DNA of 64,000 nt from Pontederia crassipes (GCA_030549335.1 CM060196.1:6959501-7023500); one strand, 5' to 3'; positions 26,517 through 39,620 are shown, counted from the stretch's first letter. The notes: generated by a model not told the origin, from the sequence alone. A program made the numbers and translations.

Positions 26517-26699
26517 AACTCCGCCTATATTTTATAGTCGATCCCAAGTTCGGATAAAGAAGAAGGGTTATGTTAGGCTCCGACAGTCAGCATAAAATCC
26601 TATCGAATCTCATGAACATGGATCAACGAATATGACATCGTATGATCCATGTAGCCGACCCCACCTAGTGGGATAAGACTTCGTTGTTGTTGTTGTTTG
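26517..26699 (+). mobile_element. Short RTE-derived LINE/SINE-like insertion with 19-bp TSD
   Basis: The 3' part carries the hallmark end of plant RTE LINEs (gtagccgaccccacctagtg, then gggataagactt and TTG repeats). The whole copy is only 183 bp. It is bracketed by a perfect 19-base duplication, tttaaagttggttgattta, at 26498-26516 and 26700-26718, which is the signature of target-primed reverse transcription. The 5' part (near 26540-26590) resembles no part of the LINE fragment at 7641-8099. It may be an internally deleted LINE or a SINE that borrows an RTE tail. Confidence 0.85.
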
Positions 26700-26718
26700 T
26701 TTAAAGTTGGTTGATTTA

Positions 26719-28159
26719 GTCAATAAATAAATTAGCAAGGAAGTAGTACAGTAGATATCCCGCTATCGGCCATTAGAAGTAGTTTTAAATGCTCTATATA
26801 TCTAGGGTTATGCAAACGATTGCGAGAGTCTAATTTTTTATTATACGTTTGAAACAAAATATAGCTAGGAAACAATTATATCAATGTAAATCTAGCTACA
26901 TGGCCCAATGTAGGTTAGGTAGGCATCTCAAGGCGCATCTCTTTTCAAGGTTTGTCGTAGAACAATCAATACACAATAAGCTCCAACGCTGAAGTGAATC
27001 TGTGAAAGGGCAGCTTTTCACCAGATCTGCCTCTATTGGCAAGATAAGATTCCTATCCCTACTGCTACTAATAGCTTGCCTTTATGTTAATCTGATGCTC
27101 CCTTTCTCTCTTTCACTTCATGCATGCATGCATCGCCTGAAAAGTTGCTGCTTTTGCATTGATTAATTTCACCATATGCACCGCAAGTTGGCTGTCTTCA
27201 AATGAAACGAACCAAAGCAAATAATGTATAACCAATTAGCCTTTTTTGCTTTCAAAGCTAGCTAATTATATAGACCCTATAGATGCTGATAATTTGCCAC
27301 ATATTTGATCCTTTTTTTCCTTATAAAATTAAACATTATTGGATTATATATCTTTCAGGGGCAGTTGCATGCTGCAAATTGTTTGCCGAATAGTGAGATA
27401 TGCACGGAGACTGACATTTGATTAACTAATTAAGAATCTCTCCCATCAAATTAAACGCTCACTTTTGGGACAAGCAAATTGGTACCTAACTTTAATCATT
27501 GTAATTAAGCAACAAAAGAATGATGCTCATCATGTGGTGAGAATCCATTAATTCCTCAATCATGAATGCGTGCATGTATGCCATTCTTTCGGTGAACAAA
27601 TTAAGCTTATAATAACCAAACGTAATAATCTCCTCGTGCATCAAACCTCTTGCTAAGTACAATGATATCTTAAAAAATGTTTTGTATTTAATGATCAGGA
27701 GTACCTAATTTGGTTATGTTAATCACATTTCACTTCCTACTTTTTAATAGACATTGACATCTTGGGCAATTATCGAAGAAAAAAATTGACATCTTGGGCA
27801 ACTTGATCAGTAAGATACTTTGTGTACCACTGTGTCGATAATGCATGAAAACTAAAAGATGAATGGGCCAGTAGCAGCTTTGTGCCCCTAGCTAGGCAAA
27901 ACTTTGCAATCAAATAATGCACGCCTCGAGCTTTTCCATTAGGTTTAGCCGAAGGCGCCATAGACACCCATTCCTGGATGTTGGCAAGATGAACAAAGAA
28001 CAAAGATAAAGACAGCACCATCCGTCAACACTCCATGCTCCCCTCCTTCACATGCATGCCTGTCTGGTTGTGCATGCATGCCTTCTTTTTTCTTCAACTA
28101 CACTATCGTTTCATGATTCATTGACCAGACCTCACCAATGGATAAGGAAATCCTTATAC
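26719..28159. other. Intergenic DNA, nothing recognised
   Basis: No gene supported. The sequence is rich in gcatgcatgc-type strings but shows no recognisable regulatory arrangement. Confidence 0.45.
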
Positions 28160-28164
28160 TTTAG

Positions 28165-28477
28165 TATTTGATGTGCCTTGAATTATGTAGCATGTACCCA
28201 AAATTATGAAAGAAAAAAATGAAAAAGGAGGAAAAATGAGAATCTGTAGAGGAAGCGGAGGGCTTGGACCTTTATATATGTGGATTAGGGTTTTATATGA
28301 TGTACATTTTCTTTTGGCTCATAAAAAAATTTTTGGCGACGGCCTCCTTTGCCCGTGGATGTTTCTCTCTTGTTCACATTGATCAAGAGAGTTTTACCAC
28401 GTTAAATCTCTGTGTTCATCTTCTCTTTCTTTCGTTATTTTGATTATTCATCGATTCTCGGTGTTCTATTCGCAACA
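28165..28477 (+). repeat. 5' LTR of the copia element
   Basis: Begins tatttgatgtgcc rather than the canonical TG; the 3' LTR begins tgttgatgtgcc. It ends in ttcgcaaca. The limits are supported by the tttag target duplication. Confidence 0.9.
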
Positions 28478-28480
28478 AAC

Positions 28481-28492
28481 TAGTATCAGAGC
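28481..28492 (+). other. Primer binding site (initiator-tRNA-Met type)
   Basis: tagtatcagagc follows the LTR after three bases. It differs by one base from TGGTATCAGAGC, the complement of the 3' end of plant initiator tRNA-Met that primes Tnt1-like copia elements. Confidence 0.85.
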
Positions 28493-28511
28493 CGAGTTTC
28501 TTTCCGCGAAG

Positions 28512-29230
28512 ATGACTACAACGAAGTTCGACATCGATAAGTTCGACGAGGACACAAATTTCATTTTGTGGCAGGTTCGGACGCATGCCATCTTGGTTCA
28601 GAATGAGTTGAGACGCTGTCGGGTCAAAAGCTTGACGCCATGGAGGCGTCCGCTTGGAAGGATCTCGACGAGAAGGTCATGTCTGCGATTTAATTGTGCC
28701 TGAAGAATGATGTTCTTCAAGAAGTTCTCGCAGAGAAGACGACGACCGGTCTTTGGACGAAGTTGGAAACTCTGTATCTGATAAAAATCCTAGCGAATCG
28801 ACTTGTGTTGAAGCAACGACTGTACACCTTTCGTATGGCCGAAGGTACGTCGATCAAATCACATATCAGTGAGTTCATTGCCCTAATCAATGATTTGAAG
28901 AACGTAGATGCAAATGTTGATGATGAAGATCAGGCCCTATTACTTCTTTGTTGTACCGGGACAAACTCACGTTTGAAGATGTTAAGTGCAGACTGCTGAG
29001 CAAAAAAAAGTTGGATAATGAATTGGGATCAAGCAGCAAATCTGATGATCAAGCCTCAGGTCTGATCGCAAGAGGCAAACATCAGACGAGAAATCAAAAT
29101 CAAGATAGATCCAGATCCAAGTCGAAGAACAGAGATAAAGTCTGCAATTATTGCAAGAAGAAGGGTCATATCGAAGCAGAGTGTTACAAATTACAGAATA
29201 AGAATAAAAAGATTAACGATGGCAACGAGA
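28512..29230 (+). pseudogene. Copia gag (nucleocapsid) remnant
   Basis: Starts at an ATG giving MTTTKFDIDKF and continues with UBN2/gag-type sequence (TTGLWTKLETLY, LKQRLYTFRMAEG). It ends in a CX2CX4HX4C zinc knuckle (CNYCKKKGHIEAEC, 29143-29184) that would bind RNA. The frame is broken near 28615, by a TAA at 28690-28692 where the family usually has a Gln codon, and again near 28960. Confidence 0.9.
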
Positions 29231-30590
29231 AGGGAAATCAGAAGGCTGAAGTTGCAAATGCCGGTGTAGCAGAAAGTGAGAATGAAGATGTTCTGTTGGT
29301 AACGGCATCAAATAAATCCAGATCATCAAGTGAATGGATTCTTAATTTTGGATGCTCATACCATATGTGTCCCAATCGAGATTGGTTCTCCACGTACAAA
29401 TCTGTTGAAGGTGGAGTCGTTCTTATGGACAACAATGCTGCCTGTAAGACTGTTGATATTGGGTCCATCCAGATTAAGATGCATGATGTGATTATTAGGA
29501 TATTATCAGAAGTCAGACATGTTCCTGATCTGAAGAAGAATCTTATCTCTCTCGGTGTCTTAGACTCAAATGGTTGCAAAGTTGTTATTGAGTCTAATGG
29601 AATGAAAATTTCCCGTGGTGCTCTTGTGTTGATGAAAGGCCTCAAAATCGATAGTTTGTATATTCTCCAAGGTTCGACGGTGATAGGTTCAGCAGCAGTC
29701 TCATCTACCTCAGAGGAAGATTGCACAAAGTTATGGCACATGCGTTTGGGCCATATGAGTGAGAAGGGCATGCAAGTTCTCAGTAACAGAGGTCTTCTTC
29801 CTGATGCAAAAGTTGGAAAGTTAGAGCTGTGTGAGCATTGTATCTTCGAAAAGCAGAAGAGAGTTAGTTTCGGCTCAGTCATTCATAAGACGAAGGAAAT
29901 CCTTGATTACATCCATTCAGATTTATTGGGTCCTTCTCAGGTTCCTTCGAAAGGAGAAAATATGTATTTGTTGACATTTATTGTTGATTTCTCTAGAAAA
30001 GTTTGGGTCTATTTTCTAAAGCATAAAGGTGATGTATTCGAAACATTCAAGTCATGGAAGACTTTACTAGAGAAGTAATTTGGAAAAGTTATGAAGAGGC
30101 TGAGGACTGATAATGGACTAGAATTCTGTAATTCTAAGTTCAATGAATTCTGTGATAAAGAAGATATTGCAAGGCATCACACAGTTGTGAGAACTCCACA
30201 GCAGAATGAAGTCGCAGAAAGAATGAACAAAACTCTACTAGAAAGAGCACGATGTATGTTGTCAAATGCAGGACTTGACAAGAAATTTTGGGCAGAGGCT
30301 ATTAACCTGGCATGTCACTTAGTGAATCGGTCTCCTCACCGATCCTTAGACTTAAAAATTCCTGAAGAAGTTGGTCAGGTAATTCTCCTAATTACTCACG
30401 TTTAAGAGTTTTTGGTTGTTCTGCATATGCACATGTTAATGATGGAAAGCTTGAACCTAGAGTTAGGAAGTGCATATTTCTTGGTTATAAATCTGGTGTT
30501 AAAGGTTATAGATTATGGTGTCCTGAAATCAAGAAATTTATTATCAGTAGAGATGTTTGCTTCACTCGAGAAAAAATTTGTCTATTATTG
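29231..30590 (+). pseudogene. Copia protease and integrase remnant
   Basis: The protease motif reads WILNFGCSYHM. Families usually have D-S/T-G, so the catalytic Asp (codon 29344-29346) is now Asn and the next residue Phe. The pre-integrase zinc site follows (LWHMRLGH ... CEHCIFEKQK), then the integrase core with DYIHSDLLGP, RLRTDNGLEF and QQNEVAERMNK, which keeps the D, D and E. A TAA at 30076-30078 interrupts the core, and the frame shifts near 30380 and 30570. Confidence 0.9.
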
Positions 30591-30599
30591 GTGATACAG

Positions 30600-32388
30600 A
30601 AAAGCAGAAAACTTTGGAGAAGGTGGAGTTAGAACTGTCAAGTTCTTCTGATGAAAAGAATGATACTCCTGATGCTCTTGAAGTTCATACATCAACTCAA
30701 GTTCAACAACAATACATGTTAGCTCGTGATAGACCGAGGAAAAAAATAAAAGCACTTCAAAGGCTCGGATTTGAAGAACTGGTCGCTTATGCATTAAGTG
30801 TTGCTGAAGATATTGAGTTACCCGATCCTTCCTCATATTTTGAAGCTATTCAAAGTCCTGATTGTAATAAGTGGTTAATAGCAATGCAGGAGGAGATGAA
30901 ATCTTTACAAAAAAATGGCACTTGGGAACTTGTAAAACAACCCATGAATAAGAAGATTGTTGGCTGCAAATGGGTGTTCAAGAATAAAGAAGGAATCAAT
31001 AATGAAGAGACAAAGTACAAAGCAAGATTGGTGACAAAAGGTACAGTCAAGTGGAGGGTGTTGATTTTCATGATGTGTTCTCTCCAGTTGTGAAACATAC
31101 TTCTATTCGTACTTTGCTTGCTATTGTTGTTTTGCAAAATCTTGAACTTGAGCAATTAGATGTTAAGACTGCATTCTTACATGGCGATCTAGAAGAAGAT
31201 ATATATATGGAGCAACCAGAGGGTTTTCATGTTGAAGGTAGAGAAGATCAAGTTTGTCATCTGAAGAAGTCCTTGTATGGACTTAAACAATCCCCTCGGC
31301 AGTGGTATAAAATGTTTGATTCATTCTTATTGAGTATTGATTTTGCTAGAAGCAAATATGATAGTTGTGTTTATTTGAATCAACTTGCCGATGATTCATT
31401 CATCTATTTGTTGCTCTATGTTGATGATATATTAATTGCAGTGAAAGATATATCTGAAATTAATATTTTGAAAAATAAGTTAAGTTCTGAATTTGAGATG
31501 AAGGATTTTGGAGCAGCCAATAAGATTTTGGGAATGAAAATTTCTAGAGATAGAAGTCCAGGAAGACTATTTCTATCTCAGCAGAAATATATTGAAAAAG
31601 TCTTGGAGTGTTTTGAAATACAGAATACTAAGACTGTCAGTACACCGATTGCAGCACACTTTAAACTCTCAGCTTCATGTTCACCTCAATCTGATGAAGA
31701 CAAAATGTATATGTCAAAAGTTTTTTACTGTAGTGCAGTTGGTAGCATTATGTATGCAATGGTTTGCACTCGTTCAGATATATCTCATGCTGTCAGTGTT
31801 GTTAGTAGATATATGTCTAATCCAGGAAAGAAGCACTGGGAAGCTGTTAAGTGGATACTGAGATATTTAAGAGGTACTTTTGATGTATGCTTGGAATTTG
31901 GTAGAAATTCAGCTGGATTGGTTGGCTATGTTGATTTAGATTTTACAGGAGATCTTGATAGAAGAATGTCCCTAACTGGTTATGTCTTTACTATTACTGA
32001 TTGTGCTGTGAGTTGGAAAGCTATTTTGCAGGATACAGTAACATTATCCACTACTGAAACTGAATACATGGCCATCACTGAAGCTGTGAAAGAAGCTATC
32101 TGGTTGAGAGGATTAGTTGGAGAGCTCACTATGAAAGAGGAAGCTACTGTCATATATTGTAATAGTCAGAGTGCAATACATCTTACAAAAGATCAAATGC
32201 ATCATGAAAGGACAAAGCATATAAATGTGAGATATCATTTTGTTCGAGATATTGTGGAAAAGCAAGATGTTCAAGTTCAGAAAATTAGCACACATGATAA
32301 TCCAGTAGATATGATGACAAAGAGCTTACATGTTGCCAAGTTCGACTATTGTTCAGACTTGGCGGACGTTACGCAAAGATCAAGCTAG
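30600..32388 (+). pseudogene. Copia reverse transcriptase-RNase H remnant
   Basis: The RT N-terminus (IGCKWVFKNKEG-like) is at about 30955. A frameshift near 31040 precedes an otherwise open 445-codon stretch with [25 protein letters not shown] and the catalytic [10 protein letters not shown] (YVDD at 31417-31428). RNase H follows, with [10 protein letters not shown] and [10 protein letters not shown]; the Asp expected in the latter is Asn (codon 32161-32163). It ends with a typical [12 protein letters not shown] tail. Not functional as it stands. Confidence 0.92.
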
Positions 32389-32460
32389 GCCCTCGTGGGT
32401 CATTCGGCAAATGAGAGCATGTTGAGCATTTTATTTTTGAGAGTTTTGTGAAATTAAAGT

Positions 32461-32473
32461 CAAAGTGGAGATT
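32461..32473 (+). other. Copia polypurine tract
   Basis: caaagtggagatt lies immediately before the 3' LTR, the position used to prime plus-strand DNA in LTR elements. Confidence 0.8.
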
Positions 32474-32786
32474 TGTTGATGTGCCTTGAATTATTACCCT
32501 GTACCCAAAATTATGAAAGAAAAAAAAAATGAAAAAGAAGAAAAATGAGAATCTGTGGAGGAAACGAAGGGCTTGGACCTTTATATATGAGGGTTAGGGT
32601 TTTATATGATGTACATTTTCTTTTGGCTCATAAAAAAATTTCTGACGGCGGCCTCCTTTGCCCGTGGATGTTTCTCTCTTGTTCACATTGATCAAGAGAA
32701 TTTTACCACGTTAAATTTTCGTGTTCATCTTTTCTTTCTTTCGTTATTTTAATTATTCATCGATTCTCGATGTTTTATTCGCAACA
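32474..32786 (+). repeat. 3' LTR of the copia element
   Basis: Begins tgttgatgtgcc and ends ttcgcaaca; same length as the 5' LTR. Followed by the tttag duplication. Confidence 0.92.
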
Positions 32787-32791
32787 TTTAG

Positions 32792-35700
32792 CAAATTACA
32801 ACCTCTTTCTTGTTGTTCTTCTTCTTTCCGGGTTACATGCAACCATTTTCTTATTGTTGTCAGTGACTAGCACAGTGCTAGCTATGATATGCATGTATTC
32901 TGCAATATACGAGAGTTGCCCATCGCCCATAGGTTTGTTAAGAAATTGATGAGCACTTAAAAGCGCTGTCTGCCAGGTGACCGAGAAGGATAGAACTCAG
33001 ACATCATAAATACCACTTTATGAAACTAATTATTGTGATACACCTGTTCATGCATGTGGGCTGTTTGAAATGGCCAAGTGAAGAAGCAGAGAATATACGT
33101 ACTGTACGTATATATACCTGTGTGTTGTGTATTAATTCTTCGCCCATTAATTGTTCTGATCCATTTTTCTTGAAATATTGACCTTGAACATGCTTGTCTC
33201 TCCATAGATGACCTTTAACATGCATGGCATGTTTCTTTGTTTCTCGTAAGTGAGCTAATCTACTTGTTCATCACGGACAATTCCCTCTGGAATTGACATA
33301 TGGTCCCATATCCACAGTATCTTCTTGACATGTGTGGTGGTAAATTCCAACACGATCGAACAGCAATATTTTGCTTCATGAGACTTTTATTGAGACAAGA
33401 AAAGTACGTGCACGAGGGTACCATGCGTATGATCAGATTGATTAGATTTGTGCCACAAACCTTGATCTTGTCAATAGTTGCAAGTTCTACGTATACCTAA
33501 TTACAACCTCCAAGCTCTTGGGGGTGATTAATCTATACAATAATTTGTCGACACAGATTTGTGCAGATGGCGCGGGGTTCCCTACATTTTGCAAGCATTG
33601 ATTGACTCCAACACGATGAATGGAAAACGTGGAAAACAGGTGGACTGTGAACATATAAAATCATAGTTTACTGCACCAAGGAACATATTAATTAATTGCA
33701 TGAAGGCTAAAAACATGTACTTATATTCGTCAACGTAGTATGGCTGTTTTTCAACTAACAAATATTATAAGATGTTTCACATATATGTGGCATGATTTTA
33801 CTTCATACATTCGTCCACGAGTAAAATGTAAGTATTCAGGAAACATGATTAGCTAAGTTCCAACGCCATTAATGCATATATGAAATTAATTATAAGTTGT
33901 TAGTAGTACTGGAACCTGACATGATGTTCTAGTCTCATGAATTGCACCTGTCGACCTCAATTTCGGCCTATTTAAATTTCTCGAACTTATGAGAGTTCTC
34001 AACTTTCAACATCTAACAGATGCACGTATTTATGATGCTGAATCTTCAAAGATATCATACCACACAGCTGTGAAAAGCTCAGAAATCAAAGTATATGTTC
34101 TTCACTCCATCGATCTGGCCAAGAAAAAATTGATTTAACTTTCAAGTAGATCGCATCTGGAAGAGAGAACTCGTTAACTTTCATGTTCCCTTGCATATAT
34201 AGATCACAATACTTCTAGATATCCTTAATAAACACGTAAATTTATAATCGAGTTCAATTGCATCAATCGACTGATTCAATGATAAATGATACTAATTCAA
34301 CTACTGAAAACTACATTTGTTGAGAGGTTGAGTTTTGTTTAATTAGCTATAGCATGGCTAGTTGTCTTGGACAGCACTGCATGCATGATTAGCCCAAAAT
34401 TATTTCGGGGTGAAGAATTAGTACTGCTTGAATGATTAATTCCTTGTTGTTGCTCAATAACGTCGATGGGCCATGATATTTACGGGTTACACAGATGCAA
34501 GATTTGATGTGTTAACCAATTGATGGCCAAGTCTGATACCGAGTACTACGTGCGTACAGCAAATAATTCATCGTCCAATTATTCCTCGTGTAAATAGTTA
34601 CCTTTTCTCTTCTCTCTCTTTTCTCTGTACTCCAATTCCGATGGCATGAAGGCCAAAACAGCAATGATTTTCTTCCAACTCCATTACAGGGTGGAGTGAA
34701 ATATATGATTGATTCGCAGCTTTACTAACACACTCCATTATCGCTCATAATTAAGAAAAACAGCTAGCAATGAGAGATAAAGATATCCATGTGTTGGTGA
34801 TCGATGCATGTCTTTCTCGTAGATTTGAGTACGATAGAGGCAAGAACCAAATAGAATGGTAACGGGAATAGGGTATACGACAAGGGGGGTTTTAATTTTG
34901 ACAATGGATCGACGGTGCATGGACTAAATTCACTAGTCCAAGTGGATCGTTTTAGATGACAAAAGTTGAGACATGATAGCAACTTGATACTGTACTCGCA
35001 TCAGCATAATGTGATGGTGTTTAAATCGTTTAATGAGAAAAGGACTTGCCCGTACCATGAATTTGTAAATATAAAAGAAAATTTAATGATCGATCCAATG
35101 TATAACCCCAAAAAATCTCTATTACTTTTTTTCGACATAGGTAACTTTGTAACAGACCCGAAAACGACATGTACACAGACTCGTTGCAGTAAAATTACAT
35201 CAATCAGTCACAATTGTTTTCTTTTTTGGCGCCAGACCTATTATTTTCACAGTTAATGTAATAACTTTAGTATACGTTCTTATCACAAATATGTATTAGG
35301 AGCATCCTAGCTATTTCATATTGTCAGCTTTAGTTAAATTCCATCTCAAAAATTAGTATTTACAAAAAGATTCATCTTTATAATATGAAAAAAATGAAGG
35401 TGTCCCAGGAGGGCGCTCCCTTGGAGTTGAAGTGAGGATCTCTGAATACATGTTATGTATTAGCACACACACTCTCTCTTTCAAACACACACACGCATGC
35501 ACATACATATAGATAAATTTTAGATAGATGGTAATGGTCTAATTAATGAGGCACGCGGCATTGTACGTAGGTGGCATATATTGGATCGACGTACGTTAAT
35601 GAAAAGGATTTATGGCAGCCTTACTGTTTTTGCACATGCCATGATCAGATGTTAATTAATTGCCCTGCATGCATGCATGCATGGGCAATGCAAGGAAGAT

Positions 35701-37242
35701 AGAGGGAGGGAGGGAGGGAGTTGTTGCTGTGTAGAGGAATGTTTAAGGAGCGAGACACAATGGTGGTCGTGCAAAGGGAACTGGCCATGAGTCACGGCTA
35801 CAACGTGGCGTGCATCCCCCATCTCTGACTTGTCAATTTGGTACCGTTAGGGGGACTTTGTTCTCTCGTTCCCGCATGCATGATCTGTAGTCGTCCACTT
35901 ACGTTTTGGCTCGATCTCGTCGGTTGGCCCTTAATATCGTATTATGTTTACGGTCCTTTATGCCGACGGGAAAGGAGACAATCCAAACATATGAAGTTGA
36001 TGGTCCCGAGTGCTTTGTTGGGTTGGCAGTGGTTTTGTGCCCCCATTAACAAGTTATTTGCACGTTCAAAGCCTTCCTAATCGTCATTAGCTACACGACG
36101 ATCGAGTGCATTATGGAGTCACTGTCGCCATCCAAGGGGGATAAGATCCATATTAATGTCAATATTCTTCACAAGGTCACAACGGTGATTGAGTATATAA
36201 TTTGTGATCATCATCTAATTAGGCATTATGGAGTCATTATGACTAATCAACCATGCATGCGTTCCTCGTTGTAGATATGAAAGAATATTAGTTGTCAGAA
36301 GGCCCATATATATGTTTTCCTCATTACTATGATTATGTACTTAAATGATTAAAAGTTGACCCCTCAAGGTAATCATAGTTGCAACTTTTTTTAGTCCAAA
36401 AATGTAAGCAAGGCAAAAGATGCTCCACCTACCACACTTTGAAAAAAAATAGTATATATACGATACAAGAACTTGTAGTCAATTGTTTCTGTTTTCAGTG
36501 AAAGAAATTATAATAAGTTGATGCCACAGGCCGGGGATTCCGAAATTAGATAAATAGAACCTAATTTCTGTATATTGTCGAAAAAAAAGCGAGTGAAATA
36601 TCAATTTTAAGCTTTCTTTTATGTCTTCAAATATTTTATTGCACTTTATATTTGAGCATTTACTTTTCATAATGTTATTGTATTCTCAACCCAACCCACT
36701 ATGTACAAGGAGGAAAGCTAAAAATCAAACATGGTGCAAAAATGGGAGAACTTATGTGAAGTTAAATTACTGGTTTTGTCCTTTTAAAGGATTCATTTGT
36801 TAAGTAAGAAAATCTGTAAATGTGTTTTCCTTTCGATTTGTTATCCTCTATGCACTTGAACTCCCAATCGGACAACTCGTAATTGACGATACGAACAATA
36901 GAACAAGGTCATTTGAGTCGGGACATATACTATTTTTATGGAACAAGGTCCATTTGAGCCCAATTTTACTTCTCACGCACATCTTCATTTTATTAATCAT
37001 CATATGGATCTTTCTTAAGTCCATCTTACAACAATATGCATATGATAATAAAAAAACAATTTAAAACATGGATAACAGCTTTCACATGAGTAAGCAAATT
37101 ATGGGTCAACTTTTGGGCTTTCACAAGGCATCAAACTAAATCGACTTGGGCTCAATTCTTTTAGTTTCAAGAGTCGAGACATTAGTCATACTATAGCAAT
37201 CATATGAAGTTTCAAACATGTTTACAACTCCTAAAGATCATG
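32792..37242. other. Intergenic region, no gene recognised
   Basis: About 4.4 kb without a supported gene. Present are a CA/CT tract near 35465-35500, gcatgcatgcatg strings (35667-35683) and a GGGA repeat (35704-35720) that could form a G-quadruplex. An 80-codon open frame at 35838-36080 has no recognisable family. Confidence 0.45.
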
Positions 37243-37247
37243 CAAAG

Positions 37248-37368
37248 TGATGCATGCAAAATATAATAAATAATTAATCAAGCATTTAATCATATTTCGA
37301 TTTTTTTCATATAGTATACATCATTTTCTAACTTTATGTGCTTTAATTTTATAAAAATGGAAATGCAT
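37248..37368 (+). repeat. Element 2 5' LTR, left part
   Basis: Starts like the LTRs of elements 1 and 3 (tgatgcatgcaaaatat) but then diverges. The last five bases, tgcat (37364-37368), are the left copy of element 1's target duplication. Confidence 0.8.
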
Positions 37369-39029
37369 TCATGCATGCAAAATATAACATATTTTAGATT
37401 ATTATTTTAGTTAATTTTTCTGTAATTTATTCATGGCATGCATCATTTTTAGTCATTTTTAATCATAATTCTGGATTTATTATTAATTCTCTGATTGTGG
37501 ATGGATTAATTAAATTTGAATAATTATTTTGCAGGAAAATTCAAAATACGGCCGAAATTCAAAGAAATTATTCCTTACGACCGAGATTTGACTTTACACC
37601 CAAGTCGTTTTAGGCGAGATTTCTAGGGGGTAATGATATGGAATCTTCGTTGTTACGGCTAAGATTTGAAGGGGTAAAGATAAAAGAATTTTATCTTTTG
37701 AGCGTAATGGCATGAAGATGAATTTGGCCGAGATTTAAAAGGAGTAACAATTGAATGATTTTATCTTTTGGGCGTAACAAGATTAAATTCCTTCATTACG
37801 GTCGAGATTTGGAGGGAGTAAAAGAAATTTTATCTCTTTGGGAGTAAAGATTTAATTCTTTATTACGGCCGAGATTCTAAGGGAGTAAAGATAAAAATGA
37901 TTTATCTTTGGGCGTAATGATAAAAGGATTTATCCTTGGCCGAGTTTATCTTATAATTTTAAAGTCAACCGTACGATGTTACGGCCGAAATCAAATTGAA
38001 GGCCGTCCGCACCCTATAAATACGTGAAGAATCCGTCGTTTCAATTGGTGCTCTGAAGTTCAGGTTTCTTTCACGGCGAGTCGTGAGCTCTGCAGGCTAT
38101 GACTAAGAGGAGAGAGGTGCGACGGTTGGAGGTTGATCGCGACCTTAATCAAGTCCGAGAGGCTGCCCGACTGTTTGCCAGATTCGAGATCTCTATTTTG
38201 GGTGTAATTCTTTCAATTTTTATGATTTGTATTTTCTTATCTCTCCGAAATTTCTAGGATGAACTCCATATTTTTAGGATTATTATTTTAAGAGATTATT
38301 AATTGAAGGGAAATGTTTGGACACTATTTTATTTGCTTTAATCTTTTCTGATCAATTATTAATTGTGCTTAATGCTTTTATGTTAGTTAATTAAATTTCT
38401 GAATTAGGCTATACTAGTTTGTGGAGTGTTTAATTTTAGAATTTATTATACTAATTATAATTAATTTTATTTGGAATTAATAATTAACATAAATTTGATA
38501 ACTAGTGTGTGGATAATCAAGTTTGTGTGGTCAATTAATCTATACCAGTTTGTGGAGTGATTAATAGTCTAGAGAATTCAATTTAATACATCTTAATTTT
38601 AATATGATTTTGGGGGTACCAGTCGTGGAGACTTCAATTCTTATTAAATTAAGATAATTCTATATGATTAGATTGATGGATGTCAGTCGTGGAGACCACA
38701 AATTAATCATGTTAGATTACTTTAGGGAGACTCTAATCCATCTTTAAGGATTAAATTTATCTTTTATGGTTCAAATATTTATCTTGATCTATTTTTATCC
38801 TAAGGCCTAACTTCAACACCACTATCTTATCTTTATTTTATTTTCTTTATTTTATTTTATAAAACTCATTTTCAAAATTCATGTTGTTCCTCTCTTATTA
38901 ATTTAAAGATTCAGATATTGAATTAATAATATTCCTCGTGGGTTCGACACTCTTACTCCTTTTTACTATATTACTTGAGCGACTAGTGCACTTGCTAGCA
39001 AATTTTATTGTTACAAATTTAACGCATCA
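37369..39029 (+). repeat. Element 1 5' LTR
   Basis: 1661 bp. First bases are tcatgcatgc, where the 3' LTR has tgatgcatgc, so the terminal TG is mutated. A TATA box (CTATAAATA) lies at 38014-38022. The U3 part (37550-38000) carries repeated TTACGGCCGAG-like motifs. Ends aatttaacgcatca. Confidence 0.92.
38014..38022 (+). promoter_or_regulatory. LTR TATA box of element 1
   Basis: CTATAAATA within the LTR, conserved at 48717-48725 in the 3' LTR, at 50217-50225 in element 2, and as the inverse of tttttataggg near 53980 in element 3. It marks the likely U3/R boundary region. Confidence 0.75.
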
Positions 39030-39035
39030 AGTTTT

Positions 39036-39053
39036 TGGCACCGTTGCCGGAGA
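39036..39053 (+). other. Primer binding site, tRNA-Asp type (element 1)
   Basis: tggcaccgttgccggaga matches the complement of the 3' end of plant tRNA-Asp(GTC), TGGCGCCGTTGCCGGGGA, except at two positions. This primer is typical of the Athila group. It starts six bases after the LTR. Confidence 0.85.
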
Positions 39054-39111
39054 ATATTTTATTAATTAATTTCTGATTTTTATGAATTATTAGGAGATGT
39101 AAATAAATTAT

Positions 39112-39302
39112 AATGCAAAATATAACATATTTTCGTCTATTATTTGAATTAATATTTTTGTAATTTGATCATGGCATGCATCATTTTAGGTCATTTTTAG
39201 TCATAATTCCGAATTTATCGATTCTAATTATTGATTCTCTGAATATTTTAATTGTGGATGAATTATTTAAATTTTGATAATTATTTTACAGGAAAAATTG
39301 AG
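39112..39302 (+). repeat. Copy of the LTR head inside element 1's leader
   Basis: gcaaaatataacatatttt and the following blocks, including ggcatgcatcatttt, match the first 170 bp of the LTR (37375-37540). U3 start sequence has therefore been duplicated into the untranslated leader. Confidence 0.75.
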
Positions 39303-39620
39303 AATCAATAGAGCTGATCGGGCGCCAAAATGGATGTATCAAGTTCATCATTAACCAATGAGTTTTTCCATCACCGGGTGCTAAAGGAGATGCTTAGTTA
39401 TAACTAATATCTTATCCATCATTGGGCGCAAAAAGGGATAAGAGGTTTTTATCCTTAACCAATACTTATTATCGGCCAATGACATCATAAGGACGTAATA
39501 CACCATCGTTAACTGTCTATGGAGATCATCGGCCGTAAAATCCAACCATGAAGGGAATCATCAGGCGCCAAAGCAATGAGAATTTTATCCTTAACCAACA
39601 TTTGAGTATTGCCGGCCTAA

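Larger units (their letters stand above)
28165..32786 (+). mobile_element. Ty1/copia retrotransposon, Tork-like, full length but inactive
   Basis: Two 313-bp LTRs flank an internal region in the copia order: gag, protease, integrase, reverse transcriptase, RNase H. A 5-bp duplication, tttag, lies at 28160-28164 and 32787-32791. By eye the LTRs differ at roughly 20-25 positions, so the insertion is not recent. The coding region carries at least seven stops or frameshifts, and catalytic Asp codons in protease and RNase H read as Asn. The gag N-terminus (MTTTKFDIDKF) and the organisation resemble the Tork/Tnt1 group. Confidence 0.95.

Noticed and set aside
29238-29882. 214-codon antisense frame in the copia element
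   Set aside because: Opposite to a clearly conserved gag-protease-integrase region; no motif.
37248-39029. Whole 37248-39029 interval as element 1's 5' LTR
   Set aside because: The first 121 bp have no counterpart at the start of the 3' LTR, and caaag before 37248 is not repeated after 49718. Starting at 37369 gives equal LTR lengths and a perfect tgcat duplication.
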